DNA of 64,000 nt, from assembly GCA_021780535.1 (NCBI GenBank), contig JAJXYN010000011.1, positions 1 through 64,000 on the forward strand, in the 5' to 3' direction. The DNA comes from a bacterium. Its GTDB lineage: Bacteria > Patescibacteria > ABY1 > JAGPKW01. The notes below the pieces were generated by a model, which saw nothing but the letters and a program-made list of their open reading frames with translations, made no database searches and was not told the DNA's origin. Position numbers and translations under genes: made by a program. Below, piece after piece: positions 52,216-59,160 of the stretch (position 1 is the stretch's first letter; the number at the start of each line of letters is the position of its first letter).

Positions 52216-53166
52216 ATGAAATTAATATCTATAATTATTCCAATATATAATGAGAAAGAGAATGTCCCTCTATTTTTTGAAGAATTCTTAAAAATTAATG
52301 AACAATTAAAAGATAAATATTTATTTGAACTTCTTTTTATTAATGATGGCAGTTCTGATTCTTCTATTAATGAATTATACAAACTTGAAGATGACAATAA
52401 AACTAATATCATTATTAAAACTTTAGATTTTGCCCGTAATTTTGGTAAAGAAATAGCATTAACTGCTGGAATAGAAAATGCAGATGGCGACGCTTGCTTG
52501 ATGATAGATGCTGATTTACAACACCCCATAGAACTTATTCCTAATTTTATTAAAAAATGGGAAGAAGGTTTTGATGTCGTTATTGGTGTTAGAGAACATA
52601 ACAAGGGCGAGGGAATTATAAAGAAAATGGGATCTAAGTTATATTATTCTGTAATGAATAGAATTTCTGATACTAAAATTATTCCTCGTGCTACTGATTT
52701 TAGGATTATTGACAAATCTGTTATTGAATCTTTTCTAAAATTTACTGAAAGAAAAAGAATGACAAGGGCATTGATTGATTGGCTTGGTTTTAAACGTGAT
52801 TATATATATTTTAATGCTAACGAGAGAAAATTTGGAAAGGCTAGTTATGATGTTGTAAAATTAACAAAATTAGCTTTAAATAGTTTTATTAATCATAGTC
52901 TTTTCCCACTTAAAATAGCTGGATATTTAGGTGCTCTTATTACTATTTTCTTTGGACCTCTTGGATTATTTATTTTTATTGGAAGATATTTTACTCATAG
53001 TGATTTTGCTTTGAGTTTTACTGGATCTGCTTTACTTGCAATAGTTAATGCATTTTTAATTGGTATAGTTTTGAGTTCACTTGGACTTATAGCATTATAT
53101 ATTGCTAATATTGAAAATGAAGTGAAAAATAGACCTCTTTATGTTGTTAGAAAAAGAAGAAAATAA
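52216..53166 (+). CDS. Polyprenyl-phosphate glycosyltransferase (GT2, GtrB/ArnC/DPM-like)
   Basis: 316 residues. GT-A domain with SIIIPIYNEKENVPLF, LFINDGSSDSS, ALTAGIENADGDACLMIDADLQHP (DxD as DAD) and KFGKASYDVVKLTKLALNS before two C-terminal membrane segments (~225-250, ~270-300). Such enzymes transfer a hexose from its nucleotide to undecaprenyl phosphate for use outside the cell. It ends with a basic KNRPLYVVRKRRK tail. Confidence 0.92.
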   Translation: MKLISIIIPIYNEKENVPLFFEEFLKINEQLKDKYLFELLFINDGSSDSSINELYKLEDDNKTNIIIKTLDFARNFGKEIALTAGIENADGDACLMIDADLQHPIELIPNFIKKWEEGFDVVIGVREHNKGEGIIKKMGSKLYYSVMNRISDTKIIPRATDFRIIDKSVIESFLKFTERKRMTRALIDWLGFKRDYIYFNANERKFGKASYDVVKLTKLALNSFINHSLFPLKIAGYLGALITIFFGPLGLFIFIGRYFTHSDFALSFTGSALLAIVNAFLIGIVLSSLGLIALYIANIENEVKNRPLYVVRKRRK

Positions 53167-53257
53167 GATATAATTTGACCTTATTAATTTAAAGTAGTAG
53201 CCTTATAGTTGTGCTATTGGCACTTTTCAAATTCAATTATTTTCTATGGGAGGGACT

Positions 53258-53785
53258 ATGCCTACGAAACTGGGTGATTTTGTTTACTCAATCAGAAGGA
53301 ATTTTTTCTCACTGGCTATGATTTTTTATTTCATCTTTCAGTTCCCATTGTTTGTGTTTGTTGGAAATAATATTTATAAACTTTTTTTGCAAGGTGACAA
53401 AAGTAAAATAGTTTACGATATTTTTTATAATAATATAGCTTTTTATTTTATTGGACTTATATCAAGTCCAATGATAGTTGCATTTGCACTGTCTATTCTC
53501 GTTGTTATCTGGTTTATAGCTTATGGTATTTATTCGCTAATTGGGTTAATACTAATAGGCATTTTTTATGAAGATATTGAATCAAATGCCAACACTATTT
53601 TTGAAGTGATAAAATATGAACATTGGTTCAATAGCCAAGAAGTAGAGCCATCTATGATACATTCTTGGATAGAAAATGTCAGAATATTCAAAGCAGAAAT
53701 TCTTAACAATAAATTGAAGAAAATGATTAAAGATATGGCACTTAGACATCTTGAACTAAAAAAAGCTTTTGTACAAAACCAGTAA
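53258..53785 (+). CDS. Small membrane protein with a strong Shine-Dalgarno
   Basis: 175 residues from ATG 53258, preceded by GGGAGGG (53248-53254); an in-frame ATG at 53246 overlaps that site. Two hydrophobic regions (residues ~14-35 and ~70-105) and a soluble, helical C-terminal ~70 residues (HSWIENVRIFKAEILNNKLKK). No family recognised. Single-gene unit with a GC-rich terminator. Confidence 0.78.
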   Translation: MPTKLGDFVYSIRRNFFSLAMIFYFIFQFPLFVFVGNNIYKLFLQGDKSKIVYDIFYNNIAFYFIGLISSPMIVAFALSILVVIWFIAYGIYSLIGLILIGIFYEDIESNANTIFEVIKYEHWFNSQEVEPSMIHSWIENVRIFKAEILNNKLKKMIKDMALRHLELKKAFVQNQ

Positions 53786-53810
53786 TAGGTAATAACTATT
53801 ATTGTAATTT

Positions 53811-53842
53811 CTTTGCCCCGCACAATGGGGCATTTTTTATTA
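53811..53842 (+). terminator. Terminator of the 175-residue membrane protein gene
   Basis: TGCCCC (53814-53819) with GGGGCA (53827-53832), followed by TTTTTTATT. Confidence 0.88.
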
Positions 53843-53869
53843 AACTAAAATATATATTTTAACGTTTTT

Positions 53870-53918
53870 TAATTTTATTGTGTAAAACTAGGCAAATAAA
53901 TAATTTGACTGATACAAT
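53870..53918 (+). repeat. Cassette-border repeat R1 (right half only)
   Basis: About 48 nt nearly identical to 54635-54682 (R2), with the shared core AAAACTAG-x-CAAATAAATAATTTG and GATACAAT. Directly followed by the promoter of small RNA candidate A. Confidence 0.7.
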
Positions 53919-53921
53919 AAA

Positions 53922-53949
53922 TTGACAAAAATGAATACTATGATAAAAT
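53922..53949 (+). promoter_or_regulatory. Promoter of small RNA candidate A
   Basis: TTGACA (53922-53927), 16-nt spacer, TAAAAT (53944-53949). No open reading frame of note lies between it and the terminator at 54012. Confidence 0.75.
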
Positions 53950-53956
53950 AATAATA

Positions 53957-54042
53957 CTTACTATTGGTAGGGCATAGCTTAAGCGTTAGTACTTAATTCA
54001 GACCCCCAGATAAAAATACTACGATTTTGTCGTAGTATTTTT
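53957..54042 (+). ncRNA. Small RNA candidate A (~85 nt)
   Basis: Bounded by a good promoter and an intrinsic terminator, without a plausible ORF. A long-range stem TGG-TA-GGG (53965-53972) with CCCCCA (54003-54008) encloses TTAAG/CTTAA (53979-53983 with 53992-53996). It ends in the 13-bp terminator at 54012-54042. It contains CATAGCTTAAGCG, a piece also found in the repeat at 5646-5702. It is convergent with the NYN gene. Novelty and function are unknown. Confidence 0.55.
54012..54042. terminator. Bidirectional terminator between RNA A and the NYN gene
   Basis: AAAAATACTACGA (54012-54024) pairs perfectly with TCGTAGTATTTTT (54030-54042). Works on both strands; the NYN stop codon lies in the left arm. 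Confidence 0.9.
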
Positions 54043-54522
54043 GTTTTCTAAAAATTTACAATCATTTAAAAAAATTAAAAATTTATTAGGGGTAACTGTT
54101 TTTAATAACATAGAAAGCTTTTTTCTATTTGGAATAATTAATTTATAAAATTTATTATTTGATATTAGATATTTAACAATGCAATCAAAATCACCATCGC
54201 CAGTAACTACGATACATTTATTATAAATATTAAAATAAATCATAATATTTAAAATCATTAAAGAATCTACATTTCCTTTTATTTTACCATTATTATTTAT
54301 TAAAATATTTTTAAAAACTAAGATATAACCAATGTTTTTTAAATATTCATATAAATTTTTATTTTTCTCAATAAAGCCAATAAATAAAAACATTTTATTT
54401 GATTTATATTTTTCTTTAAGATAAATATAAAATCTTTGATAATCTAATTTCCAACCAAGTTCCAACACACCTAGATTTAAATTTTGATTATCTATAAAAG
54501 TATAGATAATTTCTTTTTCCAT
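54019..54522 (-). CDS. NYN-domain (PIN-like) putative ribonuclease
   Basis: 167 residues, LabA/NYN family. Acidic metal-binding residues are visible: D11-N12 in YTFIDNQNLNLG, D86 in GNVDSLMILNIM, and D109/D111 in VVTGDGDFDCIVKYL. The family cuts RNA. No Shine-Dalgarno. The first 15 nt of the coding sequence, ATGGAAAAAGAAATT, are identical to those of the PemK-like gene at 59527. It sits alone on the minus strand, converging with small RNA candidate A and with repeat R2 upstream of it. Confidence 0.88.
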   Translation of the reverse strand: MEKEIIYTFIDNQNLNLGVLELGWKLDYQRFYIYLKEKYKSNKMFLFIGFIEKNKNLYEYLKNIGYILVFKNILINNNGKIKGNVDSLMILNIMIYFNIYNKCIVVTGDGDFDCIVKYLISNNKFYKLIIPNRKKLSMLLKTVTPNKFLIFLNDCKFLENKNTTTKS

Positions 54523-54526
54523 GTTT

Positions 54527-54682
54527 TGTTTTAAAATTAAACTATTACAAACATATCAAACACTAAAACATGCAACATTAATTTCTATATTAATTCTTTA
54601 TTAATATTCCTAAATTTTGTTTTATATTAAATATTAATTTTATTGTGCAAAACTAGACAAATAAATAATTTGGCTGATACAA
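54527..54682. repeat. Cassette-border repeat R2 (full)
   Basis: Full copy of a ~140-bp AT-rich repeat: left part GTTTTAAAATT then CAAACACTAAAACAT, middle ATTAATTTCTATATTAATTC, right part ending AAATAAATAATTTG. R3 (58832-58970) and R4 (59581-59697) match along most of the length. It lies in the divergent gap between the NYN gene and the UDP-glucuronate decarboxylase gene. Confidence 0.8.
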
Positions 54683-54686
54683 TTTA

Positions 54687-54715
54687 TTGATTTTCGTGAA
54701 AAATGGGCGTAGAAT
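54687..54715 (+). promoter_or_regulatory. Promoter of the UDP-glucuronate decarboxylase operon
   Basis: TTGATT (54687-54692), 17-nt spacer, TAGAAT (54710-54715). The same TTGATT-17-TAGAAT arrangement recurs after R4 at 59711-59739. Confidence 0.75.
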
Positions 54716-54743
54716 TTGATATAAGATTTTTAATAAAATATAA

Positions 54744-55688
54744 ATGGCAAAAAAAATATTAGTTACAGGTGGAGCTGGTTTTGTTGGGTCACATTTATGT
54801 AAAAGATTATTAGATGAAGGCAATGAGGTTGTTTGTTTGGATAATTTACAAACTTGTAGCAAAGAAAATATAAACGAATTATCATCTAATCCTAATTTTA
54901 CATTTGTATTACATGATGTAACTATTCCTTTTTGGACTAGGGTAGATGAAATTTATAATTTAGCTTGCCCGGCATCTCCTATTCATTATCAATTTAATCC
55001 TGTTAAAACTACTAAGACTTCTGTAATGGGTGCTATTAATATGTTAGATCTAGCTAGAGATAATAATGCCAGAATATTACAATCTTCTACTTCTGAAATT
55101 TATGGTGATCCTATGATTCATCCTCAACCAGAATCTTATTGGGGGAATGTAAATACCATAGGTATAAGATCTTGTTATGATGAAGGCAAAAGATGCGCTG
55201 AAACTTTATTTTTTGACTACAATAGACAATTTAATACTAAAATTAGAGTTATAAGAATATTTAATACCTATGGTCCAAAAATGGCAGAGAATGATGGAAG
55301 AGTTGTTTCTAATTTTATTATGCAGGCGCTTAAAAATGAAGATATAACAATATTTGGGACAGGTGATCAAACTAGATCGTTTCAATATATTGATGATTTG
55401 ATAGATGGAATGATTAAAATGATGAATAATGATAGAGATTTTATAGGTCCGGTAAATATTGGCAATCCTAATGAATTTACAATGAAAGAATTAGCGGAAC
55501 TAATATTGAAATTAATTCCAGAAAGTAAAAGTAAAATAATTTTCAAAGACCTCCCACAAGATGATCCAAAACAGAGAAAACCTGTTATAGATCTAGCTAA
55601 AGAAAAATTAAATTGGGAACCAAAAATTAAATTAGAAGATGGTTTAAAGAAAACTATTGAATATTTTAGAGAAAAAATAAAAAAATAG
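54744..55688 (+). CDS. UDP-glucuronate decarboxylase (UDP-xylose synthase), extended SDR
   Basis: 314 residues. NAD-binding VTGGAGFVGSHLCKRLLDEG, then CPASPIHYQFNPVKTTKTSVMG, the catalytic SxnYxxxK region SSTSEIYGDPMIHPQPESYWGN and SCYDEGKRCAETL (Y and K of YxxxK), and RIFNTYGPKMAENDGRVVSNF. These blocks are characteristic of UXS rather than GalE/RmlB. With ugd it makes UDP-xylose from UDP-glucose. First of a three-gene operon; the next gene begins 1 nt after the stop. Confidence 0.93.
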   Translation: MAKKILVTGGAGFVGSHLCKRLLDEGNEVVCLDNLQTCSKENINELSSNPNFTFVLHDVTIPFWTRVDEIYNLACPASPIHYQFNPVKTTKTSVMGAINMLDLARDNNARILQSSTSEIYGDPMIHPQPESYWGNVNTIGIRSCYDEGKRCAETLFFDYNRQFNTKIRVIRIFNTYGPKMAENDGRVVSNFIMQALKNEDITIFGTGDQTRSFQYIDDLIDGMIKMMNNDRDFIGPVNIGNPNEFTMKELAELILKLIPESKSKIIFKDLPQDDPKQRKPVIDLAKEKLNWEPKIKLEDGLKKTIEYFREKIKK

Positions 55689-55689
55689 A

Positions 55690-56688
55690 ATGATTAAATA
55701 TTCTTTTATAATTCCAGTAAAAGAAATAAATAATTACATCAAAGAATCTATTCCTAAAATATTAGAAATAGAAAGAAATGATTATGAAATTATCATTTAT
55801 CCAGATGAGATAGATAATAATTTTAATTCTCAAAAAACTAAACAAATAGCATCTGGTAATTGTGGACCAGCAGAAAAAAGAAGTTTAGCAATAAATGATG
55901 CAAATGGAGAAATATTAGTATTTATTGATGATGATGCATATCCAGAAAAAAATTTACTAGATTTATTAGATAAAGATTTTGAGGATAAAAATATTGTTGC
56001 TGTTGGTGGCCCAGCCATTACTCCAAGAAACGACGACTTTTGGCAGAAAGTTTCTGGTGCTGTATTTTTAAGCTCTATATCTGGTGGGAATCCTGAAAGA
56101 TATATTTCTACTGGGAAGAAAAAATTTGTTAATGATTGGCCTTCTGTTAACCTATCTGTCAGAAAAAACGCATTTATTACTGTAAATGGATTTAATAGTA
56201 AATACTGGCCAGGTGAAGATACTTTATTTTGTTTAGATTTATTAAAAAAAACTAATGGTAAAATATTATATGATCCCGATTTAATAGTTTATCATCATAG
56301 AAGAAGTGGGTTTAAAAGACATTTAAAACAAATTGGACAATATGGATTACATAGGGGATTTTTTGCAAAAAAATATCCAGAAACATCTTTTAAATTGAAA
56401 TATTTTATACCTAGTATTTTTTTTGTGTTTGTCGTAAGTAGTATATTTTCTATATTTTTTAGTAATCTTTTATTGATTTTATATGGTATTGGGTATATTT
56501 TATATATAGTTGCATTGATAAAAGCATTTTTAGATATTTATAAATACGAAACAAATATATTAATATGTATTAACGCTGCTTACTATATATTTTTTACTCA
56601 TTTAATATATGGTTTTAACTTTATTAAAGGTTTTCTATTTACTAATGAATTAAAGAGTAAATTACGATCTACTGAATTAAAAAATTAA
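55690..56688 (+). CDS. Family 2 glycosyltransferase with C-terminal membrane segments
   Basis: 332 residues. FIIPVKEINNYIKESI, EIIIYPDE, GPAEKRSLAINDANGEILVFIDDDAYPEKN (DDD in the DxD position) and GEDTLFCLDLLKK are GT2 features; two or three hydrophobic segments occupy residues ~230-310. Probably polymerises or decorates a lipid-linked glycan. Follows the decarboxylase by 1 nt, so it may use UDP-xylose; that is inference. Confidence 0.88.
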   Translation: MIKYSFIIPVKEINNYIKESIPKILEIERNDYEIIIYPDEIDNNFNSQKTKQIASGNCGPAEKRSLAINDANGEILVFIDDDAYPEKNLLDLLDKDFEDKNIVAVGGPAITPRNDDFWQKVSGAVFLSSISGGNPERYISTGKKKFVNDWPSVNLSVRKNAFITVNGFNSKYWPGEDTLFCLDLLKKTNGKILYDPDLIVYHHRRSGFKRHLKQIGQYGLHRGFFAKKYPETSFKLKYFIPSIFFVFVVSSIFSIFFSNLLLILYGIGYILYIVALIKAFLDIYKYETNILICINAAYYIFFTHLIYGFNFIKGFLFTNELKSKLRSTELKN

Positions 56689-56697
56689 TCTACCAAA

Positions 56698-58218
56698 ATG
56701 AAAATAGCAATTTCTTATCCATCGTTAGAATCGGAAAAAGGTGTAGCATTACTTGGACAAAATCGTCAGTTCCAATGGTTTAATAGTCCTACTTATATTT
56801 ATCCTGTAATCCCGGCTTACACAGCAACATTATTAAAGCAAAATGGTTATGATGTTTTTTGGGATGATGGTATAGCTGAAGGATTGAATTATGAATCTTG
56901 GAAAGAAAGATTTTTGAAAGAAAGTCCTGATGTTGTTATTTTTGAATCAAAAACCCCAGTGATAAAAAGACATTGGAGAATTATTAATGAATTAAAAGAA
57001 TTAAGACCTGAAATAAAAATAATTTTAGTAGGTGATCATGTTACCGCATTCCCAGAAGAGAGTTTAAGATATTCTAAGGTTGATTATGTTTTATCTGGTG
57101 GTGATTATGATTTTGGTGCTTTAAATTTAGTTAATTTTTTAGAAAATAAAGCTAATTTAGAGCCTGGTTGGTATTTTAGAGAATCCGGGGAATGGAATAA
57201 AGATTTGGAAAATGAAGACATTAATTGGGTTGATGGTGGCTTTGATAATTTAGTTATTAAAAATACTGGGGTAAAACAAGATTATCATCTACACAACCTT
57301 GATACTCTTCCGATAGTTGATAGAGAATTAACTAAATGGAAATTGTACGCATTTAAAAATGGTAACTTTAAATACACTCCTGGTACATACATGATGAGTG
57401 GTAGGGATTGTTGGTGGGGAAGATGTGCTTTTTGTTCTTGGACTACTTTATTCCCTGGAGCTAATTTTAGAACTAGATCTGCAAAATTAGCATTAGAAGA
57501 AGTTGGGCATTTGATAGATTTAGGTATTAAAGAAATCATGGAGGATTCTGGGTCTTTACCTATTGGACAATGGCTTATTGATTTTTGCAATGGAATGATA
57601 GAAAAAGGATATAATACTAAAATTACGATGAGTTGTAATATGAGAATTAATGGTATTAAAGATCCTGAAACTTGGAAATTAATGAAGAAAGCTGGCTTTA
57701 GATTTGTTTTATTTGGTTTAGAATCCGCTAATCAAGAGACTTTAGACAGAATTGAAAAAAATCTTAAAATTGAAGAAATTGAACCTGGCCTTAAAATGTG
57801 TGAAAATGCTGGTTTAGAACCTCATATTACTACTATGATTGGTTACCCATGGGAAAAATATGGAGACGCTAAAAAAACTGTTGATTTAGCTAAAGATTTA
57901 TTCAAAAAAGGGTATGTTGATACTTTGCAAGCTACTGTATTAATTCCTTATCCTGGCACGCCTTTATATAAATATTGTAAAGAAAATAATCTTTTGAATT
58001 TTAATGATTATGACAGATTTGACCAAAGAGAACAGGTTATGAAATGTGAATTAACTACTGAAAACGTTAAAGAATTAACTCAAGATTTATATAAGTCGTT
58101 TATTACTCCTAAATTTATTTTAAAGAAAGTCTTAAGTATAAGAAGTTTTGATGATGTAAAGTTTTTGTTCAAGGCTGCTTTTAAAGTTTTAGGACATTTA
58201 ATGGATTTTAAGAAATAA
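56698..58218 (+). CDS. B12-binding-type radical SAM protein
   Basis: 506 residues. An N-terminal cobalamin-binding-like Rossmann region (PDVVIFESKTPVIKRHWRII; VGDHVTAFPEES, where a canonical DxHxxG is not clear) is followed by a radical SAM core. The [4Fe-4S] cysteines are C238, C243 and C246, spaced CX4CX2C (RDCWWGRCAFC) rather than the usual CX3CX2C. The B12/rSAM group includes methylases of unactivated carbon and lipid or sugar modifiers. Located at the end of the decarboxylase/GT operon, so it may modify the glycan or its lipid carrier. Confidence 0.88.
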   Translation: MKIAISYPSLESEKGVALLGQNRQFQWFNSPTYIYPVIPAYTATLLKQNGYDVFWDDGIAEGLNYESWKERFLKESPDVVIFESKTPVIKRHWRIINELKELRPEIKIILVGDHVTAFPEESLRYSKVDYVLSGGDYDFGALNLVNFLENKANLEPGWYFRESGEWNKDLENEDINWVDGGFDNLVIKNTGVKQDYHLHNLDTLPIVDRELTKWKLYAFKNGNFKYTPGTYMMSGRDCWWGRCAFCSWTTLFPGANFRTRSAKLALEEVGHLIDLGIKEIMEDSGSLPIGQWLIDFCNGMIEKGYNTKITMSCNMRINGIKDPETWKLMKKAGFRFVLFGLESANQETLDRIEKNLKIEEIEPGLKMCENAGLEPHITTMIGYPWEKYGDAKKTVDLAKDLFKKGYVDTLQATVLIPYPGTPLYKYCKENNLLNFNDYDRFDQREQVMKCELTTENVKELTQDLYKSFITPKFILKKVLSIRSFDDVKFLFKAAFKVLGHLMDFKK

Positions 58219-58219
58219 T

Positions 58220-58249
58220 TTGACGAGATATTCTATTCTATGATATTAT
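58220..58249 (+). promoter_or_regulatory. Promoter of small RNA candidate B
   Basis: TTGACG (58220-58225), 18-nt spacer, TATTAT (58244-58249). The preceding AAATAATTTGACGA is shared with the right end of repeat R3 (58961-58972). Confidence 0.65.
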
Positions 58250-58255
58250 TTTAAT

Positions 58256-58342
58256 ATCACCATGATAGAGCATGTTTTTGGCTCCAATATTTGTCCAAAA
58301 AATACTCTCTATTAATAAAAAACACCTTAACTGGTGCTTTTT
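58256..58342 (+). ncRNA. Small RNA candidate B (~85 nt)
   Basis: Between the promoter at 58220 and a terminator (CACC, 58323-58326, with GGTG, 58333-58336, then CTTTTT). The main fold pairs ATAGAG (58265-58270) with CTCTAT (58307-58312) and TTTTGG (58276-58281) with CCAAAA (58295-58300). A 17-codon ORF starting at 58262 (MIEHVFGSNICPKNTLY) also lies in it, so a short peptide is an alternative. Convergent with the four-helix-bundle gene. Confidence 0.5.
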
Positions 58343-58413
58343 AATTTTAAAACTGAAAAATTCAAATTTAAAAACAATTTTAAAATCTAAATTTTAAAAC
58401 ATATAAAACATAG

Positions 58414-58770
58414 TTACTTAAGATTGTTGAATATCTTTGATAATATTAAATTTATTTCTCTTGCTTCTTTCCAGAATATTCTTAATTTTTCTTTATTATC
58501 ATCTTCATAATTAACTAGTATTTCTATCCAATATTCTGTTTCTTTCGCTTCTTTTCTTGATATTGCTATTTTGTTTCTAAAATCTTTTTTAGAACAGCTA
58601 TTATTAGCTTCTATATAGTTTGCACCAATAGAAGTTGAACATCTAAATAATTGATTTAATAAGGAATCTAAATCTTTATTAATATATTTATTTTCTTTTC
58701 TAATTTCTTTAATAAACAATATCAAATCTTTAATAAATAATTTAATTCTATCTTCAAGATCATATTTCAT
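58414..58770 (-). CDS. Four-helix bundle protein (S23/23S rRNA intervening-sequence family)
   Basis: 118 residues, all-helical and charged. RCSTSIGANYIEANNSCSKKDFRNKIAISRKEAKETEYWIEIL is the characteristic region of the S23/IVS four-helix bundle family, related to Avd of diversity-generating retroelements. Its function outside rRNA insertions is unknown; it is frequent in CPR genomes. No reverse transcriptase is nearby. Lies on the minus strand facing small RNA candidate B, with repeat R3 upstream. Confidence 0.9.
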   Translation of the reverse strand: MKYDLEDRIKLFIKDLILFIKEIRKENKYINKDLDSLLNQLFRCSTSIGANYIEANNSCSKKDFRNKIAISRKEAKETEYWIEILVNYEDDNKEKLRIFWKEAREINLILSKIFNNLK

Positions 58771-58831
58771 AGTATTTGTTTTAAAATTTAAATTTTAATA
58801 TTTAGATTTGTTTTGAATTTTGGTTTTTTTA

Positions 58832-58970
58832 GTTTTAAAATTTCTACTATACCAAACACTAAAACATACAACATTAATTTCCATATTAATTCTTTATTAA
58901 TATTTTTAAATTTTGTTTTATATTAAATGTTAATTTTATTGTGCAAAACTAGATAAATAAATAATTTGAC
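58832..58970. repeat. Cassette-border repeat R3 (full)
   Basis: Full copy of the border repeat: GTTTTAAAATTTCTACTATA, CCAAACACTAAAACATAC, ATTAATTTCCATATTAATTC, TGTGCAAAACTAGATAAATA and AATAATTTGAC. The left ~60 nt are nearly identical to R4, the right ~50 nt to R2. Together with RNA C it fills the 363-nt gap between the four-helix-bundle and PemK-like genes. Confidence 0.8.
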
Positions 58971-58993
58971 GAATTTTTAGAATTTGATATAAT
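58966..58993 (+). promoter_or_regulatory. Promoter of small RNA candidate C
   Basis: TTGACG (58966-58971), 16-nt spacer, TATAAT (58988-58993). Its -35 is the last part of R3. Confidence 0.8.
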
Positions 58994-59024
58994 ATTTAAT
59001 ATAAATTCCTTCGGGACTACAAAG

Positions 59025-59105
59025 ATGTTTAACATCTTTGGGAAAAAGCTTTTATTGAATTATGTCCATAAAAGTTTACAACAATGGCTTCGGCCCTCCC
59101 TCTAG
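59025..59105 (+). CDS. Possible 26-residue basic peptide within RNA candidate C
   Basis: ATG at 59025, TAG at 59103-59105. The peptide begins MFNIFGKKLLLNYV and ends QQWLRPSL: basic and amphipathic. There is no Shine-Dalgarno, but most genes here lack one. It may be chance within a structured RNA. Confidence 0.25.
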   Translation: MFNIFGKKLLLNYVHKSLQQWLRPSL

Positions 59106-59129
59106 TTAATTCTAGTAGGGTAAAAATTG

Positions 59130-59160
59130 AAAAACTACGCAATTAATTTGCGTAGTTTTT
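59130..59160. terminator. Bidirectional terminator between RNA C and the PemK-like gene
   Basis: AAAAACTACGCAA (59130-59142) pairs perfectly with TTGCGTAGTTTTT (59148-59160). The PemK-like stop codon is in the left arm, the same design as at 54012-54042. Confidence 0.9.

Larger units (their letters stand above)
59000..59160 (+). ncRNA. Small RNA candidate C (~160 nt, five hairpins plus terminator)
   Basis: Between a good promoter and a perfect terminator. Successive hairpins: TCC-TTCG-GGA (59007-59016); AAAGATG/CATCTTT (59021-59039); CTTTTAT/ATAAAAG (59049-59074); GGC-TTCG-GCC (59086-59095); CCCTCTAG with CTAG-T-AGGG (59098-59120); then the 13-bp terminator. Two UUCG tetraloops in an AT-rich genome argue for selected RNA structure. 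A 26-codon ORF (59025-59105) lies inside. Convergent with the PemK-like gene. Confidence 0.6.

Noticed and set aside
53957..54042. RNA candidate A as a tRNA-like gene
   Set aside because: There is no acceptor stem, anticodon arm or T-loop consensus; only one enclosing stem and an inner hairpin are found.
58414..58770. Avd-like protein of a diversity-generating retroelement
   Set aside because: The fold family is the same, but there is no reverse transcriptase or template/variable repeat pair nearby.
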